Source of the DNA: Acidobacteriota bacterium
GTDB taxonomy: Bacteria; Acidobacteriota; Holophagae; Holophagales; Holophagaceae
Reading direction: 5' to 3'
Assembly: GCA_016213735.1 (NCBI GenBank)
Contig: JACQZU010000020.1
Coordinates: 62,001 to 126,000 of the forward strand
DNA: 64,000 nt
Shown here in pieces: positions 1 to 7,872 of the stretch (position 1 is its first letter; the number at the start of each line of letters is the position of its first letter). The notes under the pieces were generated by a model that saw only the letters and a program-made list of their open reading frames with translations, was not told the DNA's origin and did no database searches. A program made the translations under genes and the position numbers.

Positions 1-15
1 ATTGGGAGGGATCCC

Positions 16-204
16 ATGAAGCTGTTCGGTTACCGTTTCCCCGGCTATTTCATGGAATACGGCCCCGTGGAGGCCCGGGACATGGAGGAGGCCCGCCTGG
101 TGGTCCGCCAACGGCTCGGAGTGCGCCGCCTGCCCCCCGGGCTCTCCATCTGGGACCTGGCCGAGCGGCCCCTCGCCCGCTGGCGGGTGGCGGAGGCTTC
201 CTGA
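16..204 (+). CDS. small hypothetical protein, 62 aa
   Basis: I do not recognise this protein. It has an ATG start with a good Shine-Dalgarno (GGGAGGG) a few bases upstream, which argues that it is real. The product is short, soluble-looking and charged. An aromatic N-terminus (residues 4-15 rich in F, Y and G) precedes an Arg/Glu-rich helical stretch (about residues 19-36). No signal peptide, cysteine motif or membrane segment is visible. It converges on the 398-aa orphan gene, leaving only about 20 bases between the two stop codons. Any upstream operon partner lies outside the window. Confidence 0.55.
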   Translation: MKLFGYRFPGYFMEYGPVEARDMEEARLVVRQRLGVRRLPPGLSIWDLAERPLARWRVAEAS

Positions 205-223
205 TCCTGTCCCCTCCCGACCT

Positions 224-1420
224 TCAATCCTCGAACAAGGAGCGGGCCATCCCTCCATCCGGTGACGGGGGCATCGGAAAACGGTCGTGAGGTTCCCAGG
301 GATCCTCCGGGTCGGCGGTCCAGGGGATGGGGTGGCCCGGGGGCAGCCAACGGATGGCCGGGGGGTGCGAAAGCGTTTCCACCAAGGCCTGGGCGGCCCG
401 GCCCGACGGGGGACCGGGAACCAGGAGGAACGCCAAGGGGGATTCCCTCTCCTTCCCCGACCAGGGCTCGGGCCAGGAGCAACGGGTTGAAAGCGGAGAG
501 GGGCGCCAGGGCGCCGCTCCGAAGCCAGGGGAGAAAGTGGCTGGTTCAGGGGGCAAGGACAGGGAAGCTCGCCAGCGAAGCCCCTCCCGCATGGCCTGCC
601 GGCCCAGCAACGCTCCGGCCCCCGGGTCGAAGCCGGGACCAAGGAGGCAGGGAATCCTGAGGGATTCCTGGAGGGAAGCGCGCAGGGCTTCGGCCCCTTC
701 CCAGGCGAGCTTCCAATCCCCCCCGGATTTGAGGAACTGGGCCCCCCCCAGGAGGCTGATCCTCCAGGTCCCCTGCCGGCGCTGGAAGGGAAGGGCCTGG
801 GGCCACCCACCCCCCTGGAGGCGCAGGCTCATGGCCCGCTCGAGGGAGGCCTGGGTTTCTTCCAGGCTTCGGACGAGACCGGGCAGGTCCAGGGCCCCCA
901 GGGCCGGAAAAGGCACTTGGACTTCGCCCCAATGGAATCCAGGCAGGGGTTCGGGCCAGGCTCCCGGTCGGGAACCCTCCCGGACGGGCAGCAGCCCGCG
1001 CCCGGGGAGGATCCAGGAGCCCCCGGCGGAGGGAATCCATCCCAGGTCCCCCTCGAGCCAGGCCCGGCCAAGGGTCGCCGGGGGCTGGGGTGCGTGGACC
1101 CAGGCGCGGAAGGCCCCCCTGGGGAGTTCGGCGCCCAGGGACTCGGGTACATGGTGGACGAGGCCCGGGATGGCCGTCGCAGCGATCCAGAATCCCAGCC
1201 ACTGTTCCGGCGGGAGTTGCCGGAGCCACCCAGGGACCCGATGCCAGACGAGGTCCAGGCCTCCTGGGAAGGCTCCCACCAGGGCGGCCAGGGTCTCCAA
1301 GGCGGCGAAGGCGGGCGCCGCCCCAAGCCCGGCCCCATCCAGAAGGGAAACCGGGACCCAGCCACGCCACGGGCCATCGGGGGCCCGGCGAATGAGGTAA
1401 CCGGGTCCTTCCAGGATCAT
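224..1420 (-). CDS. hypothetical protein, 398 aa, coupled to thiD
   Basis: This is an unrecognised protein whose ATG (1418-1420) overlaps the thiD stop codon in an ATGA arrangement. It is therefore almost certainly translated by coupling to thiD. The sequence is rich in Trp, Pro, Gly and Leu, begins MILEGPGYL, and has no obvious signal peptide, transmembrane helix or cysteine motif. The C-terminal third is very proline-rich. The open frame extends further upstream, but that part runs antisense-frame through thiD, so I use the coupled start. Coupling to a thiamin gene is context only. I cannot assign a function. Confidence 0.6.
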   Translation of the reverse strand: MILEGPGYLIRRAPDGPWRGWVPVSLLDGAGLGAAPAFAALETLAALVGAFPGGLDLVWHRVPGWLRQLPPEQWLGFWIAATAIPGLVHHVPESLGAELPRGAFRAWVHAPQPPATLGRAWLEGDLGWIPSAGGSWILPGRGLLPVREGSRPGAWPEPLPGFHWGEVQVPFPALGALDLPGLVRSLEETQASLERAMSLRLQGGGWPQALPFQRRQGTWRISLLGGAQFLKSGGDWKLAWEGAEALRASLQESLRIPCLLGPGFDPGAGALLGRQAMREGLRWRASLSLPPEPATFSPGFGAAPWRPSPLSTRCSWPEPWSGKERESPLAFLLVPGPPSGRAAQALVETLSHPPAIRWLPPGHPIPWTADPEDPWEPHDRFPMPPSPDGGMARSLFED

Positions 1421-2232
1421 GCGGCCCCCCCCGGCGGCAAGGTGGGCCGCCCGAAGGAGCCTGGAACCGCCGAGGAGCCCCGGCGCCCATCCAGCCATCG
1501 GGAGGCCTCCAGGGCCGCCTCCCGGGATTCGCGTCCGAGAAGCCGGAGGGCCAGCCAGGCCGAGGCCAGGGCGCAGCCGGTGCCCCGAATGGAGCCTGGT
1601 TGGCGGACCCGTGGCCCGAGCCCCTTGACCCCCGCCGGGGTGATCCAGAGGTCCTCGACCACCGCGCCTTCGCGGTGTCCTCCCTTCATCCAGACCGCCT
1701 CTGCCCCCGCGTCCAGAAGGGGCTGGACCATGGCCCCGGGCTCTGCCAGCCGGGCCCCGGCCGCCCGTCCCAGGGCCTCCGCCTCGACCCAATTGGGAGA
1801 CACGATCCAGCCTCCAGCCGGAAGGATCTCGCCGGCCATCTCGAGCAGGGTCTCCCCCGAATGGAGGGGAACGCCCCGGGTGGGGCCCAGGATGGGATCC
1901 CAGATCCGGAACCGGGGCCCGAGTTCCTGAAGCCTCCCCAAGAGTTCCCTCCGCAGTCGAGGAGGGAGGGCCATCATTCCCACCTTGAGCCCCCAAGCGC
2001 CGCGAAGGTGGGGAAGGAGGGCCTCCAGCTGGGCCATGGGATCTGGTTCGGGCGGTGCGATCCCAAGGCATCCCTCCCCGTTCTGCACGGTTTCGGCGGT
2101 CCGCAGGGCCATGGGATGGATTCCGAAACTCGACAGCGTGATGACATCCCGGAGGATTCCCGCACCGCCGGAGGGATCGAAGCCCCCCAGGCAGAGGGCC
2201 AGGGAAACCGACTGTGCAGGACGCTGGCCCAT
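1417..2232 (-). CDS. thiD: hydroxymethylpyrimidine/phosphomethylpyrimidine kinase
   Basis: ThiD phosphorylates hydroxymethylpyrimidine and its monophosphate for thiamin synthesis in the cytoplasm. The N-terminal GGFDPSGGAGILRD motif (about residues 17-30) and the following TAETVQN segment are classic for the family. A ribokinase-fold C-terminal signature GSIRGTGCALASA, with the anion-hole Gly-Thr-Gly-Cys, sits near residue 220. The length of 271 aa is normal. No Shine-Dalgarno precedes the ATG. Instead TACACT lies six bases upstream (2239-2244), which suggests a leaderless transcript. The gene is followed by a stop/start-coupled orphan. thiL lies about 11.5 kb away. Confidence 0.93.
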   Translation of the reverse strand: MGQRPAQSVSLALCLGGFDPSGGAGILRDVITLSSFGIHPMALRTAETVQNGEGCLGIAPPEPDPMAQLEALLPHLRGAWGLKVGMMALPPRLRRELLGRLQELGPRFRIWDPILGPTRGVPLHSGETLLEMAGEILPAGGWIVSPNWVEAEALGRAAGARLAEPGAMVQPLLDAGAEAVWMKGGHREGAVVEDLWITPAGVKGLGPRVRQPGSIRGTGCALASAWLALRLLGRESREAALEASRWLDGRRGSSAVPGSFGRPTLPPGGAA

Positions 2233-2238
2233 GGGCCT

Positions 2239-2244
2239 AGTGTA
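2239..2244 (-). promoter_or_regulatory. putative -10 element of thiD (leaderless start)
   Basis: On the minus strand TACACT is followed by six bases and then the thiD ATG. No ribosome-binding site lies between. This spacing would place the transcription start at or next to the A of the ATG. The element fits a pattern repeated at truA, rapZ, argR and xerD in this window. No convincing -35 box is visible. Confidence 0.4.
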
Positions 2245-2282
2245 CTGGGGCCACCCCCGGGCAGCCCCCGGGGAGTGCCTCC

Positions 2283-2585
2283 TCAGATCTTCCGGTCCGA
2301 GTCCACGATCTCGGTGACGCGAAGGCCGAGATTGTCCTCGAGGACGGTGACCTCTCCCCGGATGATCACCCGGTCCTTGCAGAGCACGTCCATGGGTTCG
2401 CCCGCACTCTTCTTCAACTCGACCAGGGAGCCCACGTCCAGCTCCAGGAGGTCGCGGATGTTCAATCGGGCCCGCCCCAATTCGATCTCGATCCGGAAGG
2501 GCGTATTGATGAAGGGCATCAATTCCCGGATGGCCCCTTCAAAGGTGGGGGCCTTCTCGCTGTCTACCTTTTCCGCGCGTTTCAT
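2283..2585 (-). CDS. fliN: flagellar motor switch protein FliN
   Basis: FliN is a component of the cytoplasmic C-ring that binds CheY-P and the export apparatus. The 100-aa product is essentially the SpoA/FliN C-terminal domain. It includes the conserved stretch IEIELGRARLNIRDLLEL (about residues 32-49), the GSLVELKKSAGEPMDV core and the VLEDNLGLRVTEIV end. It lies 75 bases downstream of fliL on the same strand, so the two probably form one transcript. No fliM or other motor gene is next to them. Confidence 0.93.
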   Translation of the reverse strand: MKRAEKVDSEKAPTFEGAIRELMPFINTPFRIEIELGRARLNIRDLLELDVGSLVELKKSAGEPMDVLCKDRVIIRGEVTVLEDNLGLRVTEIVDSDRKI

Positions 2586-2660
2586 CCAAATCCGCCCACA
2601 CCCAGTCCCGTCAAAGAATGGACCTTGCCGGGCTGGCCCGCAATGGCTGTGCCAGCCGGA

Positions 2661-3281
2661 TCAGGCTGCAATGGCCCAATCCACCACCAGGACCTCCTTC
2701 ACGGGTTTCGTTGGTTTCCCCTTGGGGGGCGCCTCCCCCGGTTTCACTTTGGGTCCGAAGCGTTCGTTGAGCCGCTCCTTCAACTCCCTCCTCAGGTTCT
2801 CCCGGAACTCTGGATCCGTGGCCTCCTCCATGGTTTTCCCCGAGAGCACCTCCAGGGTCATCGCCCGGATCGTGGAATTTTCCACGGTGGGTTTGTCCGA
2901 GGTCGCGAGCTTGCCCAGTTCGGGATCGCGGAAGATGATGTGCAATTCGCACTTGAGGTAGGCGTTCTTCCGGATTCCCTCCAAGTTCACGATGGGCTTC
3001 AGGACCATCACGGAAGTCCCCCCTCCCGCCTCGCCGTGACCACCGCCCTTGGCCTCCTCGGCGTCCTCGTCCTCTTCGTGGGAGGCCTTGGCCGCGGCCT
3101 GGCCGTCCTTCGACTCCCCGGCCTTGAGGGCTGCCTCCGCCTGCCGGGCCGCCTTCCGGGCGGACCACCATCGCCACCCGAAGAACCCTCCCCCCGCCAG
3201 GACGAGCACGCCGCCCGCCAGGATGAGGATCTTGATCAGGCCCCCCTTCTTCGGGGACGGGGGCACTTCTGCTTCCGCCAT
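2661..3281 (-). CDS. fliL: flagellar basal body-associated protein FliL
   Basis: FliL is a single-pass inner-membrane protein around the stator that supports torque under load. A short cytoplasmic tail precedes one membrane helix (about residues 14-32, rich in I, L, V and G). A charged, low-complexity Glu/Ala/Gly/His linker follows (about residues 45-87), then the periplasmic FliL domain. That domain carries the typical VNLEGIRKNAYLKCELHI segment and ends with a VLVVDWAIAA strand. The start has a good GAGGTG ribosome site. fliN follows on the same strand. Confidence 0.9.
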   Translation of the reverse strand: MAEAEVPPSPKKGGLIKILILAGGVLVLAGGGFFGWRWWSARKAARQAEAALKAGESKDGQAAAKASHEEDEDAEEAKGGGHGEAGGGTSVMVLKPIVNLEGIRKNAYLKCELHIIFRDPELGKLATSDKPTVENSTIRAMTLEVLSGKTMEEATDPEFRENLRRELKERLNERFGPKVKPGEAPPKGKPTKPVKEVLVVDWAIAA

Positions 3282-3516
3282 GGGACACCTCGTTCCCCTT
3301 TTCGGATGCAGGCCTCGGGAGCCTTGAATCCTGGGGCCTGGGCAGGGGCGGGGTCCTGGAATCCAGGAGGGGCGGTATTTTCAGGCTGGAGGAACCCCTG
3401 AGGCCCCGGAACCACGACGTTCCACGAATTGTTCCACGGATCCGGATAATGGCCGAAAAAGGACAAAAAAATGCGGTCCACCAGCATGGACCGCATGGGA
3501 CAGGATGGCCTTGGGC

Positions 3517-3813
3517 TTACTTCTTCTTCTTGCCGCCCTTGCCGTTCACATCGTCGGCCAGCTTCTTGCCGGGCTTGAACTTCGCGACCTTCTTGGCGGC
3601 AATCTTGATGGGCTTGTTGTCCCGGGGATTGCGGCCGGTGCGGGGGCCACGGCTGACGACGGAGAAGGTTCCGAAGCCGACGAGGGTGACCTTGCCGCCG
3701 GCGCGGAGGGACTGGGTGATGCTGGAGACAAACTGATCCAGCGCAGCCGCAGCCTGGGCCTTGGTGATGTCCGCCTTCTGGGCAATTGCGTTGACCAGTT
3801 CGGCCTTGTTCAT
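3517..3813 (-). CDS. hup: HU-family DNA-binding protein
   Basis: This is a histone-like nucleoid protein that bends and compacts DNA. The product begins MNKAELVNAIAQKADITK and has the HU signature GFGTFSVVSRGPRTGRNP, including the DNA-wrapping arm (about residues 45-65). A lysine-rich tail ending GGKKKK resembles the extended tails of some HU proteins. I choose the ATG at 3813 because GGAGG sits five bases before it; an in-frame ATG four codons upstream lacks that spacing. The gene stands alone, with a long non-coding stretch upstream. Confidence 0.95.
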   Translation of the reverse strand: MNKAELVNAIAQKADITKAQAAAALDQFVSSITQSLRAGGKVTLVGFGTFSVVSRGPRTGRNPRDNKPIKIAAKKVAKFKPGKKLADDVNGKGGKKKK

Positions 3814-3991
3814 GGAAACCTCCAAAAATGGGGTTCAGGGACCCCAGGGTGGGTGAAAACGCGACACCTCCCCATGGAGATGCCGATGGGACCTCGAAAT
3901 TCGATCCACGGTCGGAAGAAAAGCCGCGCCGTTATTGATTCTCGTCTAAACCATTTGGAAGGTACGCCTCAGATGCAGGCCCGTCAAGCGT

Positions 3992-4015
3992 TTCGGGGCT
4001 TTTTTTTTCCCCGAA
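3992..4015. repeat. inverted repeat with T-run loop
   Basis: Seven-base arms TTCGGGG (3992-3998) and CCCCGAA (4009-4015) enclose a loop of one C and nine T residues. A normal intrinsic terminator has its T-run after the stem, not in the loop. This could still be a structural or regulatory element in the HU/truA spacer. Confidence 0.5.
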
Positions 4016-4220
4016 TGGCTCCCAGTGCGGATTTGCGCATGTTCCACACCTGGGAATGGCCGAAAAAACTGTCTTCTAAGTCCTGGAAAAAAAACAGATG
4101 CCCATGAATGCTGCTTTTGGGGGGGGTGGGCGGTCTGGAATCCTGTTCCACGGCGGGTCGGGGAGCGCCGGGTTGAGCCCCCCCCATGCCGCCGGGCCTC
4201 CGGGATGAGGGGAGCGCCTC

Positions 4221-4226
4221 TAGAAT
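4221..4226 (+). promoter_or_regulatory. putative -10 element of truA (leaderless start)
   Basis: TAGAAT lies seven bases before the truA ATG, and no Shine-Dalgarno intervenes. This fits transcription starting at the initiation codon. No -35 match is seen at the usual distance. Confidence 0.45.
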
Positions 4227-4233
4227 CATTCCG

Positions 4234-5034
4234 ATGAGCACCCCCCACTTCCTCCGTGTGGCCTACGTGGGTACGGGTTTCCACGGGTGGCAGATCCAGA
4301 CTTCCCTTCGGACGGCCCAAGGGGAGCTGTGGGATGCCCTCCGAAAGCTGGAACCCGGGGCACCGTTGCCCCAGGGGACGGGCCGGACCGACGCGGGGGT
4401 CCACGCCCGGGACCAGGGGGTGCTCGCCCACCTGGGCCGGCCATGGGAAGGACACCGCCTCCTGGCGGCCCTGAACGCCCACCTGCCCTGGGACCTGCGC
4501 GTTCAGGAGGCAGGACCGGCCCCCGAGGGGTTCTTCCCGCGCCAGCACGCCGTGGCCAAGCGCTACGTCTACCGGGTGCGCCAGGGGGCGGCCGCGGACC
4601 CCTTCCAGACTGGACGGGTCTGGCATGTCCACGGCAGCGCCCCCTTGGACCTGGAGGCCATGGAACGGGCCGGGGGGGCGCTGTTGGGGACGAGGGATTT
4701 CTCCAGTTTCCGCTGTGCCGAATGCGTGGCGGAAAGCCCCGTGCGGAGCCTCTACCGCTTCGACCTGCGCGCGACGCCCGGAGGCATGGACCTGGTCTTC
4801 GAGGGAAACCGGTTCCTGATGCACCAGGTCCGGATCATGACCGGAACCCTCGTCGAGGTGGGGAAGGGCCGGCGATCCTGGGAGGCCATTCCCGCCCTCC
4901 TGGAGGCACGCCAGCGGGCCCTCGCCGGGCCCACGGCCCCCCCGCAGGGCCTGTGCCTGGACCAGGTTTGGTACGAGAAGAGCTGGGGGCTGGGGCCCGG
5001 CTACCCCCTCCCCTCCGGGGGCGCCGGAGCCTGA
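4234..5034 (+). CDS. truA: tRNA pseudouridine(38-40) synthase TruA
   Basis: TruA isomerises uridines 38-40 of the tRNA anticodon arm. The 266-aa product shows the catalytic motif GTGRTDAGVHA with the nucleophile Asp at about residue 53. It also has the family segments YVGTGFHGWQ near the N-terminus and KRYVYRV mid-protein, and the C-terminal FLMHQVRIMTGTLVEVG motif. I start at the ATG of MSTPHFLRVAY. An earlier in-frame ATG at 4186 would add 16 non-conserved residues upstream of the -10-like hexamer. The gene is monocistronic or first in line before the NAD(P)-binding protein. Confidence 0.94.
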   Translation: MSTPHFLRVAYVGTGFHGWQIQTSLRTAQGELWDALRKLEPGAPLPQGTGRTDAGVHARDQGVLAHLGRPWEGHRLLAALNAHLPWDLRVQEAGPAPEGFFPRQHAVAKRYVYRVRQGAAADPFQTGRVWHVHGSAPLDLEAMERAGGALLGTRDFSSFRCAECVAESPVRSLYRFDLRATPGGMDLVFEGNRFLMHQVRIMTGTLVEVGKGRRSWEAIPALLEARQRALAGPTAPPQGLCLDQVWYEKSWGLGPGYPLPSGGAGA

Positions 5035-5039
5035 TCCGG

Positions 5040-5056
5040 ACCCGCCCCGGGCGGGT
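5040..5056 (+). terminator. short GC hairpin after truA
   Basis: Arms ACCCGCC and GGCGGGT form a perfect seven-base stem with a three-base loop, six bases after the truA stop. There is no U-tract. It may be a weak terminator, or a structure just upstream of the next gene, whose possible -10 (TATCCT) begins at the hairpin end. Confidence 0.35.
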
Positions 5057-5106
5057 ATCCTGGAGACGCTCACCCACCCTCAATTCGTGTACAGGCAGGA
5101 GGCTGC

Positions 5107-6546
5107 TTGCGGGTCCTCGTGACCGGAGCCACGGGCTACATCGGAGGCAGGCTGGTGGGGCGCCTGCTCGCCAAGGGCCACTCTGTCAGGGTCGTGGTCC
5201 GGGATCCATCCAGGGTGGCGGGCCGTGCCTGGCCAGGGGTGGAGATCCTCGCGGGGGACCTCTCGGATCCTGGAATCCTCGCCGGAGTGATGGAGGGGAT
5301 CGAGGTGGCCTACTACCTGGTCCATTCCATGGCCGAGGGCCACGCTTTCCGGGAACGGGACCGATCCATGGCGGAGGAATTCGGCGCCGCCGCCGCACGG
5401 GCTGGGGTCCGACGCATCATCTACCTCGGGGGTCTCGGTGATCCCGAGAAGGTGCACAGCAAGCACCTGGTCTCGAGGCATGAAGTGGGCGGGAGGCTGG
5501 CCGCTTCCGGTGTGCCGGTGATCGAGTTCAGGGCGGCGGTGATCGTGGGCAGCGGCTCGGCCAGTTTCGAGATGATCCGCTACCTCGTGGAGCGGCTCCC
5601 GGTCATGGTGGTGCCCCGGTGGGTGGACACGCGCTGCCAGCCCATCGGGATGCGGAGCGTCCTGGACTACCTCGTGGAGGCCCTTCGCCATCCCGATGCC
5701 GAAGGGGTCTTCGAGATCGGGGGCAAGGACGTGCTCACCTACCGCGACATGATGCTGGAATACGCGCGGATCCGGGGCCTCCGCCGTTACATCTTCTCCC
5801 TCCCGGTGCCGAAACCTCAATTGAGCAGCCGATGGGTGGACCTGGTCACCCCCATCCCCTACCGGATCGCCCATCCCCTGGTCGAGAGCCTCCAGACGGA
5901 GGTCGTGGTGCGGGACGACCGGGCCCTCCGGACCTTCGCGGTGGAACCCACGGGGTACGCAGAAGCGGTCCGCCGGGCCCTCCTCCGGGTGGCCACGGAC
6001 GGCGTGGAGACCACCTGGGCCTCCAGCGCCGCGAGCCTGTTGCGCGATCCGGGAGAACTGGGGCAGCTCGACCTGAGCGAGGGGCTCCTGCTGCTCCGCC
6101 ACCTCCGCCTGGTCGAGGCCTCCCCGGACCGCGTGTTCGAGGTCATCTGTGCCCTGGGTGGGGAGGACGGCTGGCCCGCGGGGAACTTTCTCTGGCAGTG
6201 GCGGGGGATGCTGGACCGCCTTTTCGGGGGGACCGGCATGCGCCGCGGACGACGCCATCCCCGGGAACTCCGCATCGGGGAGCCGCTGGACTTCTGGCGC
6301 GTGGAGGCTCTGGAACCCAACCATCTTCTTCGTTTGCGCTCGGAAATGAAACTGCCCGGCGCGGCCTGGCTGCAATTCGAGGTGTCGCCCGAGGGATCGC
6401 GATGCCGCCTTGAACAGACGGCCTTCTTCGAACCCCACGGCGTCAGGGGATACCTCTACTGGTGGATTTCCCTACCCTTCCACCGATGGTTGTTCCCGGC
6501 TTTGATCCGCGCCATCGAGGAACGGGCCGAAGCCCTGGGGAGGTGA
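5107..6546 (+). CDS. NAD(P)-binding SDR-like protein with C-terminal DUF2867 domain
   Basis: The N-terminal half is an atypical short-chain dehydrogenase/NmrA-type Rossmann domain. It has the dinucleotide motif GATGYIGG (residues 7-14) and an acidic DLSDP segment around residue 50. The C-terminal part, from about residue 330, matches the DUF2867 type (lipid-binding-like), as in many bacterial 'NAD-dependent epimerase/DUF2867' proteins. The substrate is unknown. The start is TTG at 5107, chosen because AGGAGG lies just upstream and the Rossmann strand begins immediately after it. The length of 479 aa is usual for this two-domain family. It converges on the NrfD module. Confidence 0.8.
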   Translation: MRVLVTGATGYIGGRLVGRLLAKGHSVRVVVRDPSRVAGRAWPGVEILAGDLSDPGILAGVMEGIEVAYYLVHSMAEGHAFRERDRSMAEEFGAAAARAGVRRIIYLGGLGDPEKVHSKHLVSRHEVGGRLAASGVPVIEFRAAVIVGSGSASFEMIRYLVERLPVMVVPRWVDTRCQPIGMRSVLDYLVEALRHPDAEGVFEIGGKDVLTYRDMMLEYARIRGLRRYIFSLPVPKPQLSSRWVDLVTPIPYRIAHPLVESLQTEVVVRDDRALRTFAVEPTGYAEAVRRALLRVATDGVETTWASSAASLLRDPGELGQLDLSEGLLLLRHLRLVEASPDRVFEVICALGGEDGWPAGNFLWQWRGMLDRLFGGTGMRRGRRHPRELRIGEPLDFWRVEALEPNHLLRLRSEMKLPGAAWLQFEVSPEGSRCRLEQTAFFEPHGVRGYLYWWISLPFHRWLFPALIRAIEERAEALGR

Positions 6547-6579
6547 ACGCGGCTCTGGAACCTGAATCGAGGGAACCCT

Positions 6580-6609
6580 GCGCCTCCCCAGCGGAGGCCG
6601 GGGAGGCGC
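6580..6609. terminator. strong hairpin between convergent transcripts
   Basis: Arms GCGCCTCCCC and GGGGAGGCGC form a perfect ten-base stem with a ten-base loop between the convergent SDR-like gene and the nrfD-type operon. A second GC-rich inverted repeat (GGCCGGG...CCCGGCC, about 6624-6662) follows. There is no long T-run. A bidirectional terminator is the likely role. Confidence 0.5.
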
Positions 6610-6672
6610 GGCATGGCATGCGAGGCCGGGCCCGGGATGTCCGTCCCTAGGGGGACCCGGCCTTGCCCTGTT

Positions 6673-7872
6673 TCAGGCCTCCACTCCCGGGTCGGCCGCC
6701 ACGGCATCCTTGGCGCCCCAGGGCGGCAGCAGCTTGAGGAATCCCCAAAGGATGCCCAGGGGCATGACCATGAGGATCAGGGCGGGCAGGAGGCCTTCCT
6801 TCGTGGCAAACCCCATCTTGTACGTGGTGTAGCCCAGGAAGCTCTTGCTGAAGAGCTGGCCCCCGATCACGACGTTCCAGCGCATGGCGAAGATGCCGGC
6901 GAGCGTCAGGAGGCCGGCCGTGATGTAGATCCCCTTCCGGGCCTTTTCAGACAACTTCATCACCAGGGTCAGGCCCAGCATGCCCATGGGGATGAGTCCC
7001 CCGAAGATGACCTGGATGAGGATCTGGGAGGTGAAGAGCTGGGTCTGGACCATGAAGTCCAGGGTCTTGAAGGATTCGTCCGCCTCGTAGGCCCGGTGAA
7101 GGAGGTCCAGACCCTCCAGGGTGAAGTCCACCACGAAGGCGAAGAAGAGGAACTTGGCGATGGTATCCAGGCACGGCATTTCCACAGGGTGCTGGCGGAA
7201 CCAGGACACGAGCATGTAGATCACCATGACGCCGGCGATCCCGGACACGATGGCCGAGAAGAGGAACACGATGGGCATCATGGGGGTGGACCACCACGGG
7301 TTCGCCTTGATGGATCCGAAGATGAAGCCGACGTAGCCGTGGAGCAGGAAGGCGCTCGGGATGCCGATGACGGTGAGGATGTGCCCGATCTTCTCGTCCA
7401 GGGCGAGGGATTCGGGGCTGCGGTCGTTCACCCCCAGGGCCATGACCTGGTAGAGGCGGGCCTTCCAGCCGGTGCTCTCCTGCCAGGTCTGGACGATCTC
7501 CCCCCGGTAGTCCAGCCAGATCTCCAGGACCAGGACGCCCATGAGGTACCAGAGGTACACGAAGCCGAACATGGCCATGGCGGAGGAAGTGTGCGGCGTC
7601 AGGTACATCTGGAAGGAGCGCTCCGGATGCCCCAGGTGGAGCTGGAGGGGCAGGGGGGCCACCAGGAGGAAGGCCAGGGCGGTGAGGAGGGAAAGGCGAT
7701 AGGCGGGTTCCAGGGCCTTCACCCGGAAGACCCGCACCAGGGAGGCCAGGATGAAGGCCCCGGCCACCAGGCCCGTGATGTAGGGGTACAGGACGATCAG
7801 GATGCTCCACTGGAGCTCCACCTCGTTGGGGTACATGAAGCCCCTGACGGCGTAGAGAAGGCTTTCGTTCAT
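6673..7872 (-). CDS. NrfD/PsrC-family quinone-interacting membrane protein (second of two)
   Basis: This is a polytopic membrane subunit (399 aa, about nine or ten hydrophobic helices) of the NrfD/PsrC family. These proteins bind menaquinone and pass electrons to or from an Fe-S partner. Helices are evident throughout, for example YITGLVAGAFILASL near residue 32 and the LLTALAFLLVAPLPL stretch. The LHLGHPERSFQMY loop is typical of the family. It overlaps the preceding NrfD-type gene by ATGA and is the last gene of the six-gene operon. No haem-binding motif is present. The physiological partner and redox direction cannot be read from sequence. Confidence 0.88.
   Translation of the reverse strand: MNESLLYAVRGFMYPNEVELQWSILIVLYPYITGLVAGAFILASLVRVFRVKALEPAYRLSLLTALAFLLVAPLPLQLHLGHPERSFQMYLTPHTSSAMAMFGFVYLWYLMGVLVLEIWLDYRGEIVQTWQESTGWKARLYQVMALGVNDRSPESLALDEKIGHILTVIGIPSAFLLHGYVGFIFGSIKANPWWSTPMMPIVFLFSAIVSGIAGVMVIYMLVSWFRQHPVEMPCLDTIAKFLFFAFVVDFTLEGLDLLHRAYEADESFKTLDFMVQTQLFTSQILIQVIFGGLIPMGMLGLTLVMKLSEKARKGIYITAGLLTLAGIFAMRWNVVIGGQLFSKSFLGYTTYKMGFATKEGLLPALILMVMPLGILWGFLKLLPPWGAKDAVAADPGVEA

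Larger units (their letters stand above)
3814..4233. other. 420-base non-coding region between HU and truA
   Basis: This is the longest non-coding gap in the window, between divergent genes. It must hold the HU promoter and ribosome site and the truA promoter. It also contains a hairpin with an all-T loop (3992-4015) and several homopolymer runs of A, T, G and C that are otherwise rare here. I see no convincing protein-coding frame and no tRNA-like fold. A small RNA is possible but unsupported. Confidence 0.5.

Noticed and set aside
1421-2071. N-terminal extension of the 398-aa orphan frame into thiD
   Set aside because: The extension runs inside thiD in another frame, with Pro/Arg/Gly-rich composition. 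The ATG coupled to the thiD stop is the better start.
2233-2282. Possible thiamin (TPP) riboswitch upstream of thiD
   Set aside because: Only 50 bases separate thiD from fliN, and no CUGAGA-type element is present. A leaderless start is more likely.
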